A stretch of 44,078 nucleotides of DNA, from positions 1 to 44,078 of the forward strand of contig CAMYMV010000015.1 of the NCBI GenBank assembly GCA_947259585.1, given 5' to 3'. Below are positions 24,989-33,001 of the stretch, in pieces. The notes beneath the pieces were generated by a model. The model had not been told where the DNA came from, did not search any database, and worked only from the letters and a program-made list of their open reading frames with translations. The stretch's first letter is position 1; the number at the start of each line of letters is the position of its first letter. Origin of the DNA: an uncultured Gemmatimonadales bacterium (GTDB taxonomy: Bacteria; Gemmatimonadota; Gemmatimonadetes; Palauibacterales; Palauibacteraceae). The translations under genes and the position numbers were made by a program.

Positions 24989-25771
24989 CTAGCCTTCCTC
25001 CTCCGGGATCGGGCCCTCTTTCGTCCACACGATGATCAGGCCGCACGAGTTGCTCGCCCACTGGGGCGGCATCTGAGTGCCTCCCATGTAGAGCTCCATC
25101 GCGAGAAGATCGGCAGCAGTGATCTCGTCGATGTTCATGCTGCGCATGGGCTGACCGTCCAGCCAGATGGTGGGCGTGCAGCGGCCCGAACTGCTTCCCT
25201 TCGTGAAGTAGACTTCCGTTTGTCCGAGCTGCTCCGATCCGACCACGACCCCCGCGTAGCCTCGAAGCATGTCGCTGGCGACCCTGGGCTGCCGCCGCTC
25301 GATCTGCTGCGGAGTGATGAAGTCGCCGAAGCCCTTCGCGCGCCGCTCCTCGAAGCCTCTCAACTTGCCCGTATAGATGCGCCTGACCTCCACCGTCAGA
25401 TCGGCTACCTCCAGGACGGCGTTACTGATCAAGAGCGTCACGTCGGTGATGTGGCCGGACTGCAGTTCGACCACGGTCGTGTTGGGCTCGAAGCCGAAGT
25501 ACCGGACCTGCACGGTGTCGACTCCCGGCGTGATGTCGCTGATCGAGAATCGACCCTCGGCGTCCGTCAGTCCGCCCTTGCCGTTCGCCAGGAGGAAGAC
25601 GAACGCCTGTTCGACAGGCTCCGCCCGGCTTCGCGAAAGCACCTGCCCCCTAAACTGGGCCAGGGTGTCTTCGACTTGCGCCGAGATCACGTCGGGACGA
25701 ACAAGCCCCGCGAGGCTCAGAAGCAGTAGGGCGGCAGGTGCCCGGTACGACGTAGTCGATAGATGTTTCAT
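24989..25771 (-). CDS. Secreted plug-only TonB-receptor-like protein with carboxypeptidase-regulatory domain (second copy)
   Basis: A 260-residue protein with a signal peptide, a carboxypeptidase-regulatory-like beta domain (FRGQVLSRSRAEPVEQAFVFLL, GLTDAEGRFSISDI) and a TonB plug-like domain (KGFGDFITPQQIERRQPRVA, CTPTIWLDGQP, MELYMGG). The protein then ends, with no outer-membrane barrel. Two cysteines, GRCTPTIWLDG and SNSCGLIIVWT, bracket the plug core and are also present in the upstream paralogue. The function is unknown. Such plug-only proteins may act as periplasmic binding or decoy modules. The gap to the paralogue is 18 bp, so they form one operon. Confidence 0.88.
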   Translation of the reverse strand: MKHLSTTSYRAPAALLLLSLAGLVRPDVISAQVEDTLAQFRGQVLSRSRAEPVEQAFVFLLANGKGGLTDAEGRFSISDITPGVDTVQVRYFGFEPNTTVVELQSGHITDVTLLISNAVLEVADLTVEVRRIYTGKLRGFEERRAKGFGDFITPQQIERRQPRVASDMLRGYAGVVVGSEQLGQTEVYFTKGSSSGRCTPTIWLDGQPMRSMNIDEITAADLLAMELYMGGTQMPPQWASNSCGLIIVWTKEGPIPEEEG

Positions 25772-25789
25772 ATCAGGTCTGACTAACCG

Positions 25790-26578
25790 CTAGGGCAGGC
25801 CAGGGTCCCGCGTCCACAGCACGATGGCTGCGCACGGCGTGAGCGGTCCCCGAAACTCGGGGGGAACGGACGCCGTGCCCTTGTAGATCTCGATGCCTTC
25901 CACGCTGGACGGCAGCACGCTGTCCAGATTGAAGTAGGGAGCCCGAATCCCATCCACGAAGTAGGCGACGTTGCAGCTGCGCCCACGCATCCGGATGGAC
26001 GCCCGGCCCAGGTTGGTGCTCGCGATGCGCACGCCGGGCACGGCCCTGAGCATATCGGTGGTTCGGACCGGGTCTCTCCGGAGGATGTCCGCCCGCGTGA
26101 TGAAGTATCCCTCTCCCTTCTCGCGGCGTCGGTTGAACTCGGTGAGCTTGCTTGGCGTGTCGAGCTCGTCTATCTGAACCATCAGGTCCGCGACGGGAAC
26201 GACCCGCAGCTCGACGGCGACCTCGAGCTGGTTGAGCTCGTTCGGCACGAGGAAGACCCAGGTGGAGTCGGCGTAACCCAGATAGTGAATGACGAACAGC
26301 TGCTCGCCGGCCGGCACGTTGCGAAACCAGAACCGGCCGGTCTCGTCCGACTCCGCGGCCAATTCCAGCTCGGGCATCTCGACCACTGCCTCCGCGAGCG
26401 AAGCGCGGGAGCCGGACTGGACGACACGGCCGAGGATGTTGGCCAGCTCTTCCTGGGCCATCGCCGGCCTGACCGCCCCCAGGACGAACGAGGACGCCAG
26501 CGCCAGGGCGGCGATGGCGCTCCAGTGGAGACTACGGCGGCCGATCGAGAGCAGGTGGTGCAAGCGGCCCTCCTTCAA
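25790..26578 (-). CDS. Secreted plug-only TonB-receptor-like protein with carboxypeptidase-regulatory domain (first copy)
   Basis: A 262-residue paralogue of the following gene, with the same layout: signal peptide (ALALASSFVLGAVRPAMAQ), regulatory-like beta domain (ILGRVVQSGSRASLAEAVV, ESDETGRFWFRNVP) and plug domain. The plug contains KGEGYFITRADILRRDPVR, TTDMLRAVPGVRI, CNVAYFVDGI and PCAAIVLWT. It stops before any barrel. Divergence from its neighbour is large outside the plug motifs, so the duplication is old. It diverges from the HerA-like ATPase gene over 236 bp. Confidence 0.88.
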   Translation of the reverse strand: MKEGRLHHLLSIGRRSLHWSAIAALALASSFVLGAVRPAMAQEELANILGRVVQSGSRASLAEAVVEMPELELAAESDETGRFWFRNVPAGEQLFVIHYLGYADSTWVFLVPNELNQLEVAVELRVVPVADLMVQIDELDTPSKLTEFNRRREKGEGYFITRADILRRDPVRTTDMLRAVPGVRIASTNLGRASIRMRGRSCNVAYFVDGIRAPYFNLDSVLPSSVEGIEIYKGTASVPPEFRGPLTPCAAIVLWTRDPGLP

Positions 26579-26814
26579 CCCGAGGAACGACGGATCATAC
26601 GGCCGTTCGGCACTATCGTTCCGCTATGGGCGGCGCAGCCAGCCTTCACGTGGGTAACGGACGACTCTCCCCGCCTGTGACATATGAGTCGCGACGGAAG
26701 GACGACGGGCATGTCTGCCCATCGCGCGGCGAATGATGCGCATGGTAACGTGTGGCGGATGATGATTCGCCACTCCGACGCAGTGGCCCAGGCCTCATGG
26801 TTCCGGAGGTGAAC

Positions 26815-29313
26815 ATGGAGTTCGAGAAACTCGGCGTTTTCTATCTGGGGCGGCGGTACGATGTCCCGGCCGGCGAGCTGGAGGACGAGCTGGTCATGTA
26901 CGACGCTCGCGATCTCACCACTCATGGCGTCTGCGTGGGAATGACGGGGAGCGGCAAGACAGGACTGTGCATCGGATTGCTGGAGGAGGCCGCCATCGAC
27001 GGCGTGCCGGCGATCATCCTGGATCCGAAAGGGGACATCACCAACCTCCTGCTCAGCTTTCCGGAACTGAAGCCCGCGGACTTCCTTCCCTGGGTGAACC
27101 CGGATGACGCGCGCCGAAAGGGTATGGAGATCGAAGACTTCGCGGCGAGCCAGGCCGAACTGTGGCGAAAGGGCCTGGATGACTGGGGGCAGGACGGCGA
27201 CAGGATCCGGGCCCTCCGCGATGCGGCGGACTTCGCGATCTACACCCCCGGCAGCCCGGCGGGCATCCCGGTGTCGGTGCTCGGTTCGCTCGCGGCGCCG
27301 CAGGCGTCCTGGGAGACCGATGCGGAGCACCTGCGCGAGCGAATCGCCGGTCTGGCGAGCGGGCTCCTCGGCCTCATCGGCCTCGAGGCCGATCCGGCGC
27401 GATCCCGCGAGCACGTGCTCCTCGCCAACCTGATCGAGCACTACTGGCGCAAGGGCTACGCGTTGGACCTCCCGACCCTGATCGGCGCGATCGCAAACCC
27501 ACCCGTCCGTCAGCTCGGCGCGTTCGACATCGACACGTTTTACCCGGAGAAGGAGCGGTTGGAGCTGGCGATGGGGCTGAACACCCTGATCGCGTCTCCG
27601 AGCTTCAAGGAGTGGCTCGAAGGGGTGCCGCTGGACATTCCCGGCCTGCTCGCCACCGCCGACGGCAAACCGAGGCACTCGATCTTCTACATCGCGCATC
27701 TCTCGGATGCGGAGCGGATGTTTTTCGTAACGCTCCTGCTCGACGAGGTCATCACCTGGATGCGTGCTCAGCCAGGCACGACGAGTCTGCGGGCCCTCGT
27801 CTACATGGATGAGGTGTTCGGCTTCCTGCCGCCGGTGGCCGAGCCGCCGAGCAAGCGACCGTTCCTGACCCTGCTGAAGCAGGCCCGGGCCTATGGCGTC
27901 GGTCTGCTCGTAGCCACACAGAATCCCGTAGATCTGGACTACAAGGCGCTCAGCAACGCCGGCACCTGGTTCATCGGACGGATGCAGACCGAACGCGACA
28001 AGCTACGGGTCCTGGACGGCCTCGAAGGAGCTTCAAGCGAAGCCGGCAAACCTCTTCAAAGAAGTGAGATAGATAAACTCATTTCCTCGCTCGGCAAGCG
28101 TGTTTTTCTCCTGCACAACGTACACGAGGAGGGGCCGCTCACCTTCCACACCCGCTGGGCGATGAGTTATCTGCGAGGCCCGCTCACTCGCGCCCAGGTT
28201 CGCGAGCTAATGGCTGGAGAGCGGGCGACGGCGGTCGCGGCATCGGCCACGCCCGGTACGCCGGCCGGGCCCCCCACCTCCACGATCGGGACGACCGCCA
28301 CTCCGTCCGCCGCCTCCGCCAGGCCTGCTGCCTCTGCCGTGAGCGCGCCCCCGTCGGCCGGGCCTCCTGCGGTGGCGGCGGCGGTCCGTCAGTACTTCCT
28401 GCCCGTGTTGCGAGGGCCCGGCGTAGCTGCAGGGGGCGCCGCAGGAGGAGCTGGTGAGCTCGGATACAGGGCAGGGGCCCTCGGGCTGGCCAGAGTCAGC
28501 TTCGTCGATCGCAAGCGGGGAACTGAGGAGACCGAATCGGTCGCTCTTCTGACCATGCCCGGCACGGACGGAGCGGTGACGTGGGAGGGGGCGTCCGATC
28601 TAGGCCTCGACTCGGCGGCGCTGGAGAGCTCGCCGACGAGAGAGGCCCGCTACAGCCCGTTGCCGGCGCGTTTCAACGATGAACGCGATCTGAAGCGCGC
28701 CAGCCGTGAGCTCGCGGATCACCTCTATCGGACGAGGAGGCTCAAGGTGCTGCATTGCCCGTCGCTCGACGAGTACTCGTCCCCCGGAGCCTCGGTCGCG
28801 GAATTCGCGCTCCAGCTGAGGCAGGAGGCCAGGGAGGCACGCGATGAGGAAACCGACAAGATCGTGGAACGCCACGAGAAGCGGCTGCGGCGGCTCGAGG
28901 ATCGGCTGAGGAGCGCCGAGCTGGCCCTCATGAAGAAGACGGAGACGGCGGCCGCCCGGAAGCGGGAGATGATCGTCTCCGTAGGAGAGTCGCTTCTGGG
29001 CGCCTTCCTCGGCCGGCGGACCACGCGAGGCGCGTCGACCAGCCTCGGCAAGTACCGGCAGCAGACAAGCGCCCGGATGGGCGCCGAGGAGGCGGAGGAG
29101 CGTGTGGAGCGGCTGGAGCAGGAGATCTCCGAGCTCCGAGACGACCTGATGGAAGAGACCGCGGAGATCACCGAGCGCTGGGAGGAAGCTCTGGAGGAGT
29201 TCGAGGAGGTGGAGCTGCGCCCTCGACGGGTCGATGTGGACGTGGAGTTGGTGGCCATCGGTTGGGTGCCGCACTGGCTGCAACCCGATGGCCGGGAGGA
29301 GCCCGCGATCTGA
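26815..29313 (+). CDS. HerA/TraG-like P-loop ATPase with C-terminal coiled coil
   Basis: An 832-residue protein. The Walker A motif GMTGSGKT is at about residues 42-49, followed by AIILDPKGDITNLL. Walker B is ALVYMDEVFGFLPP, then KQARAYGVGLLVATQNPVDLDYKALSNAG as in HerA/FtsK-type motor ATPases. An Ala/Pro/Thr-rich disordered linker (about 470-530) leads to a DUF-type beta region and a long charged coiled coil (about 690-810). The ATG at 26815 is chosen because GGAGGTGA precedes it. The family drives translocation of DNA or protein; no NurA nuclease or conjugation gene is nearby, so the substrate is open. Confidence 0.9.
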   Translation: MEFEKLGVFYLGRRYDVPAGELEDELVMYDARDLTTHGVCVGMTGSGKTGLCIGLLEEAAIDGVPAIILDPKGDITNLLLSFPELKPADFLPWVNPDDARRKGMEIEDFAASQAELWRKGLDDWGQDGDRIRALRDAADFAIYTPGSPAGIPVSVLGSLAAPQASWETDAEHLRERIAGLASGLLGLIGLEADPARSREHVLLANLIEHYWRKGYALDLPTLIGAIANPPVRQLGAFDIDTFYPEKERLELAMGLNTLIASPSFKEWLEGVPLDIPGLLATADGKPRHSIFYIAHLSDAERMFFVTLLLDEVITWMRAQPGTTSLRALVYMDEVFGFLPPVAEPPSKRPFLTLLKQARAYGVGLLVATQNPVDLDYKALSNAGTWFIGRMQTERDKLRVLDGLEGASSEAGKPLQRSEIDKLISSLGKRVFLLHNVHEEGPLTFHTRWAMSYLRGPLTRAQVRELMAGERATAVAASATPGTPAGPPTSTIGTTATPSAASARPAASAVSAPPSAGPPAVAAAVRQYFLPVLRGPGVAAGGAAGGAGELGYRAGALGLARVSFVDRKRGTEETESVALLTMPGTDGAVTWEGASDLGLDSAALESSPTREARYSPLPARFNDERDLKRASRELADHLYRTRRLKVLHCPSLDEYSSPGASVAEFALQLRQEAREARDEETDKIVERHEKRLRRLEDRLRSAELALMKKTETAAARKREMIVSVGESLLGAFLGRRTTRGASTSLGKYRQQTSARMGAEEAEERVERLEQEISELRDDLMEETAEITERWEEALEEFEEVELRPRRVDVDVELVAIGWVPHWLQPDGREEPAI

Positions 29314-29328
29314 GCTGCCAGGAAGAAA

Positions 29329-29364
29329 GGGCGGGCCGCCAGCTCTGTGAGCCGGCGGCCCGCC
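29329..29364 (+). terminator. Long GC-rich hairpin after the HerA-like gene
   Basis: GGCGGGCCGCC (29330-29340) pairs perfectly with GGCGGCCCGCC (29354-29364), and within the loop GCTC pairs with GAGC around a TGT tip. No T-run follows on the plus strand, but TTTCTT follows on the minus strand. It probably ends or stabilises the HerA-like transcript. Confidence 0.65.
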
Positions 29365-29399
29365 GGGGTACGCTCCGTCCCAACTCGGCACGACGCCTC

Positions 29400-29525
29400 T
29401 TACGACATCGGTCCTAGGCGAGCGTTTTTCAATCTCTCCTGCCGAAGCGGAGCCGCGCTTGTCGGCTCAGCCTGCGCAGAGGCGATCGCTTGCCCGCGCC
29501 GAGCCAGGCTCGGATCTACTCCCAT
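29400..29525 (-). CDS. Possible small ORF behind an exceptionally strong ribosome-binding site
   Basis: This lies in the only stretch over 300 bp without a clear gene (29314-29659). On the minus strand a run of six A's leads into AGGAGGTGATC (29544-29534), a near-complete complement of the 16S 3' end. The GTG at 29532 is ideally spaced and opens a 21-codon frame ending at 29467. The ATG at 29525 opens a 41-codon frame (MGVDPSLARRGQAIASAQAE...) ending at 29400. Neither peptide is recognisable. It could be a leader peptide, a small protein or a chance match. It follows the NTF2-like gene on the same strand by 115 bp. Confidence 0.3.
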   Translation of the reverse strand: MGVDPSLARRGQAIASAQAEPTSAAPLRQERLKNARLGPMS

Positions 29526-29659
29526 CAGACACAGATCACCTCCTTTTTTGAGTTCACGACAAGGGCGACTAAGTCTCAGATATTCTGGGCATTCGTCGCC
29601 CTCGCAGCAAGCTGAAGCATCGCCGCGGCCTCTCCGCGGAGCCGGTCGAGCAAAAGGGC

Positions 29660-30151
29660 CTAGCCCCCGATATCGCAGGTGTCGGCGCTCCTTCGCGTGT
29701 CCGCGATCTGGAAGATCCTCCAGCCGTCGCTGCTCCTGAAGAGCTGAAACGCATCGACCCCGCAGTGGCTGAGCTTCTCTCCGAGGTAGAAGGCGTATTG
29801 GGTCCAAACGGTGGCCAGGTTCTGGTCGATGCGAACCTCGATGTCCCAGAGACGCTCATCCCACACCTCGTCGTGCGGCTCTCCGATCGCCTCGACGAAG
29901 CGGCCGATGTCGACGGTCCGGAGAACGGGCTCGCCGTCACGAGCGCTCGTACCCACCAGCCGGGCTTCGGGAGCCAAGGTGCGACGCACCATGGCGCTGT
30001 CGCCCGCCCGCATGCCGTCGAACAGCTGCACGATCACGGCGACCACGGCCTCCTCGTCGGCATGGGGAGCGGCATCCTGAGCCGTCGCCGGCGGGGCGAG
30101 CCAAACGGCCAGCGTCGCGAGAACGAGCGTCGGGCGAAGTGGGTTTATCAT
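29660..30151 (-). CDS. Secreted NTF2-like (SnoaL/DUF4440-type) protein
   Basis: A 163-residue protein with a signal peptide (TLVLATLAVWLAPPATAQ) and an NTF2-like cone fold. Visible features are the helix EEAVVAVIVQLFDGMRAGDSAMVRRTLAPEARLV, then VDIGRFVEAI, WDIEVRIDQNLATVWTQYAFY and a final DAFQLFRSSDGWRIFQIADTRR. The family binds or isomerises small molecules; nothing here identifies the ligand. The ATG at 30151 is set by GGAGA five bases upstream. It diverges from the oxidase operon with only 34 bp between. Confidence 0.85.
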   Translation of the reverse strand: MINPLRPTLVLATLAVWLAPPATAQDAAPHADEEAVVAVIVQLFDGMRAGDSAMVRRTLAPEARLVGTSARDGEPVLRTVDIGRFVEAIGEPHDEVWDERLWDIEVRIDQNLATVWTQYAFYLGEKLSHCGVDAFQLFRSSDGWRIFQIADTRRSADTCDIGG

Positions 30152-30185
30152 CGGTCTCCTCGGCGGTCGACGAAACAAAGGGCGA

Positions 30186-30545
30186 GTGTTTGTCAGTTTC
30201 GCTCGCCCGGCCACGCCCGGCCAGAGCGTCCCGACGCTTCACTTGCTGACCTCACGCGATTCCCTTACAAAGAACGGTCACTCCAAGTCGGGGGTTGCTC
30301 TGAATACAACGAGAGAAAAGACCGACGCACCGAGTCCTGCCGCGCTCCTGGCCGGCATGGGGGCCTTCGTGATCGTCGGAGTCCCGGCGGTCTTCTTCAT
30401 CTGGCGCTTCGTCAACGAGATACTCGCCGGCCGCTTCTACTTGATGGACGCGGGGCTGGCTCTCGTGTTCCTTGTCATCTTCCTGGGACTCCTCAAAGTG
30501 CTCGCTGGACGCGTTCGCGCCTGGGACGCCCAGCTGTCTGCATAG
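30186..30545 (+). CDS. Small two-helix membrane protein heading the ba3 oxidase operon
   Basis: The certain part, from about 30300, encodes a protein with two membrane helices (LLAGMGAFVIVGVPAVFFIW and GLALVFLVIFLGLLKVLAG). The start is unclear: a GTG at 30186 gives 119 residues, but the first 40 look unlike a membrane protein leader. A start nearer 30243 (TTG) or 30300 (CTG) is possible. Its stop lies inside the first unit of a short tandem repeat array. It may be an oxidase accessory subunit. Confidence 0.6.
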   Translation: MFVSFARPATPGQSVPTLHLLTSRDSLTKNGHSKSGVALNTTREKTDAPSPAALLAGMGAFVIVGVPAVFFIWRFVNEILAGRFYLMDAGLALVFLVIFLGLLKVLAGRVRAWDAQLSA

Positions 30546-30600
30546 CGATACGCTGTCTACATAGCGGAAGCTGTCTATATAGCTGTCTACATAGGCGGAA
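30533..30600 (+). repeat. Four short tandem repeats between the first two genes of the oxidase operon
   Basis: Units beginning GCTGTCT occur at 30533, 30552, 30570 and 30582. The fullest form is GCTGTCTACATAGCGGAA (30552-30569). The fourth unit, 30582-30600, differs by one added G. The third is truncated (GCTGTCTATATA). The array starts within the last codons of the upstream gene and ends 63 bp before the CbaD-like ATG. Possible roles are a binding array or slippage-prone spacing element. Confidence 0.8.
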
Positions 30601-30663
30601 CGAGTCGCGCGGGCCGCGCTTGGTTCCGGACATCCAGGTGTGCGACAGGATCGGGAGGTATCG

Positions 30664-30840
30664 ATGGCCGAGGAACCCGGAGCTGCTTCGGGTAGTGACT
30701 CCGCCGAACCGGGCGGTCCCTCGGGGGCCGACCACGAAGAGGAGCCGGTGACGACCGGTACGCTCTTCATCATGCTCATCTTCCTGATGGCCCTCGCCGC
30801 CCTGTGGGCGATCATGTATCTGACCCTGCTCGAACGGTAG
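30664..30840 (+). CDS. ba3-type cytochrome oxidase small subunit (CbaD/IIa-like)
   Basis: A 58-residue protein with an acidic, disordered N-terminus and a single C-terminal membrane helix (TLFIMLIFLMALAALWAIMYLTLL). Size, topology and position directly before subunits II and I match the helix subunit IIa of Thermus ba3 oxidase. GGAGGT precedes the ATG by 4 nt. It lies 13 bp before the subunit II gene. Confidence 0.8.
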   Translation: MAEEPGAASGSDSAEPGGPSGADHEEEPVTTGTLFIMLIFLMALAALWAIMYLTLLER

Positions 30841-30853
30841 AGGGAGTGGAGAG

Positions 30854-31321
30854 ATGAGAGTCCACCAATACGAGAAGGCGTTTCTCTGGCTCGGTGCGAT
30901 CATGCTCGTCGCGTTCATGATCGCCCTCCTCGTCACGTCGGTGGCGATGGGGATCCACCTTCCCGGAAGGGCCGGCGAGGTCGATCCGCTGTCGATCAAC
31001 AGCATCGAGCCGTTCAACAACCCCGGCGTGCGCGAGGTGGGGCCTGGGAGGTACGAGGTCGTCCTGCTGGGGAGCGCATGGTCCTGGAACCCATCGGAGA
31101 TCCGGGTCCCCGCCGGCTCGGAGGTGACCTTCCTGGCGGCGTCGACCGACGTCATCCACGGCCTGCACATCGACCGCACCCGGGTGAACATGATGCTCAT
31201 CCCTGGACAGATATCGCGGAACACCTACCGCTTCGAGCGACCCGGTGAGCACCTCCTCATCTGCCACGAGTACTGCGGAGCGGGACACCATCTCATGTCC
31301 GGAAAGGTGATCGTGGAATGA
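30854..31321 (+). CDS. cbaB: ba3-type cytochrome c oxidase subunit II
   Basis: A 155-residue protein with one N-terminal membrane helix (GAIMLVAFMIALLVTSVAMG) and a cupredoxin domain. The binuclear CuA ligands are all visible: His102 (VIHGLHID), then Cys137, Cys141, His145 and Met148 in CHEYCGAGHHLM. It accepts electrons from cytochrome c on the outer face and passes them to subunit I. The short length is typical of the B-type family. The end overlaps the subunit I start (ATGA). Confidence 0.95.
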   Translation: MRVHQYEKAFLWLGAIMLVAFMIALLVTSVAMGIHLPGRAGEVDPLSINSIEPFNNPGVREVGPGRYEVVLLGSAWSWNPSEIRVPAGSEVTFLAASTDVIHGLHIDRTRVNMMLIPGQISRNTYRFERPGEHLLICHEYCGAGHHLMSGKVIVE

Positions 31322-33000
31322 GTGTCGCCGAGAGTACCCGAGCCGTCGTCCTCGATCCGGCCGGCTACCAGTTTCCGGAGAATCAGCGGAGGCTCATCCG
31401 CTGGACGCTCTACATCGGCTACTTCGCCCTCGCGGCGGGCGTGGCGCACGGCTTCGCCCAGGGCCTCTCGTACGCCAACATCGACGTTCTCCGGTATTTC
31501 CCGGGCCTTCGCGACTACTACCAGGGCCTGACGGCTCACGGCGTCGCCAACGCGCTCTTCTTCACCTTCACCTTCTCCAACGCCTTCCTTCCATTGCTGA
31601 CGGCGAGGGCGCTGGGGCGGCCGATGATCACGGGATTCCTGCACGCCACCCTCTGGACGCTGGTCGCGGCGAACATCACCGTCATCTGGGCGGTGACCAC
31701 GGGCCGGGCGACGGTGCTCTTCACGGCCTACGCGCCGCTCCAGGCCCACTGGGCGTACTACCTGGGCCTCGTTCTGCTGGTGGTCAGCACCTACATCGCA
31801 TCGGCCCACCTCTACGTCATGCTCGCCCGGTGGCGGAAGGAGCACCCGGGCGAGCGGATCCCGCTCCTCGCGTTCATCTCGGTCATCTCCTACGTGATGT
31901 GGGATCTGGCTTCGGTCGGGATCGCGGTCTCCTTCATCGGATTCCTGCTGCCCTGGTCGCTGGGGATCCTCGAGCGCACCGATCCGCTGCTCAACCGCAC
32001 GCTCTTCTGGTTCACCGGGCACGCGATCGTCTACGCCTGGCTTCTGCCCGCCTACATCTCGTGGTACGCGCTGGTGCCCCGGCAGACCAACGGCAAGCTG
32101 GTGAGCGATCCGCTTACGCGCGTCGTGTTCATCATGTTCCTGCTGCTCTCGATCCCCACCGGCTTTCATCACCAGTACACGGATCCGGGAATCTCCACGA
32201 ACCTCAAGATGTTTCATGCCGTGCTCACCTTCGGTGTCTTCTACCCCAGCCTCGCCACGGCCTTCTCGGTGGTGGCTGCGATGGAGATAGGCGGCCGGCG
32301 TAACGGGGGAGGAGGCCTGCTCGGCTGGATCCGAAAGCTGAGGTGGGACGATCCGTCGTTCACGGCTCAGGTGCTGGCCATGATCACCTTCGTGTTGGGA
32401 GGGATCACCGGTCTGATCAACGCCAGCTACCTCGTCAACCAGATCGTCCACAACACGGCCTGGATCCCGGGCCACTTCCACATGACCGTGGGCAGCGCGG
32501 TCGCCCTTACCCTGATGGGCGTGGCCTACTGGATCATCCCCTACCTCACCGACCGGAAGCTCTGGGGCCGCAAGTTCGCCGTGGCCCAGTCGTGGATCTA
32601 CACGATCGGCGTGTTGATCATGGCTCGGGGCCTGATCTCCGGCGGCCTCGAGGGGATGCCCCGCCGCACCTTCCGCGTCGCTGCCAACTACGGCCGCGAC
32701 TCGTGGGAGCTGGCCGGTGCGCTGACGGGAATCGGCGGAACCCTGATGACGGTCGGCGCGGTGATGTTCTTCATCGTCATCGTCATGACCATCGTCGCCG
32801 GGAAGAAGGGAGAGGGTCCCAAGGACATCCCCTTCGCCGAGACCTTGATCCCGGCATCACGGGACGGCTGGGACGCGAAGCTGGACCGGCTTCGCCTGTG
32901 GACGATCGCCGCCGTCGTGCTCGTGCTGATCGCGTACGCGCCCTTCTTCATCACGTACCTCCCGGCGCGCCTGATCTCGCCCGGCTACAACTTCTTCTGA
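31318..33000 (+). CDS. cbaA: ba3-type cytochrome c oxidase subunit I
   Basis: A 560-residue heme-copper oxidase subunit with about thirteen helices. All metal ligands are present: His74 (LTAHGVAN) and His388 for the low-spin heme, His386 (PGHFHMT) for the high-spin heme, and His235, His284 and His285 (GHAIVY, FHHQY) for CuB. Tyr239 sits four residues after His235, as in the Thermus His-Tyr crosslink. The family reduces O2 with high affinity while pumping protons through a single K-type channel, which suits low-oxygen life. It overlaps subunit II by 4 bp. Confidence 0.96.
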   Translation: MSVAESTRAVVLDPAGYQFPENQRRLIRWTLYIGYFALAAGVAHGFAQGLSYANIDVLRYFPGLRDYYQGLTAHGVANALFFTFTFSNAFLPLLTARALGRPMITGFLHATLWTLVAANITVIWAVTTGRATVLFTAYAPLQAHWAYYLGLVLLVVSTYIASAHLYVMLARWRKEHPGERIPLLAFISVISYVMWDLASVGIAVSFIGFLLPWSLGILERTDPLLNRTLFWFTGHAIVYAWLLPAYISWYALVPRQTNGKLVSDPLTRVVFIMFLLLSIPTGFHHQYTDPGISTNLKMFHAVLTFGVFYPSLATAFSVVAAMEIGGRRNGGGGLLGWIRKLRWDDPSFTAQVLAMITFVLGGITGLINASYLVNQIVHNTAWIPGHFHMTVGSAVALTLMGVAYWIIPYLTDRKLWGRKFAVAQSWIYTIGVLIMARGLISGGLEGMPRRTFRVAANYGRDSWELAGALTGIGGTLMTVGAVMFFIVIVMTIVAGKKGEGPKDIPFAETLIPASRDGWDAKLDRLRLWTIAAVVLVLIAYAPFFITYLPARLISPGYNFF

Positions 33001-33001
33001 G

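Noticed and set aside
22868..25729. A 953-codon plus-strand open frame opposite the Nramp-like gene
   Set aside because: It runs across four or more well-supported genes on the other strand. It is rich in Arg, Gly, Glu and Gln with no domain or ribosome site; long open frames in the antisense of GC-rich genes are common.
26815..29313. HerA-like ATPase as an antiphage or conjugation system
   Set aside because: No nuclease, SIR2, DUF4297, relaxase or pilus gene is adjacent, and neighbours are housekeeping-type genes.
29530..29550. 16S rRNA 3'-end-like sequence GATCACCTCCTTT on the plus strand
   Set aside because: The match stops after about 13 bases and no other rRNA sequence lies upstream, so it is best read as a strong minus-strand Shine-Dalgarno, not a 16S remnant.
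31225..32481. A 418-codon minus-strand frame inside the oxidase subunit I gene
   Set aside because: The opposite strand encodes all heme-copper ligands; the frame has no start signal or recognisable domain.
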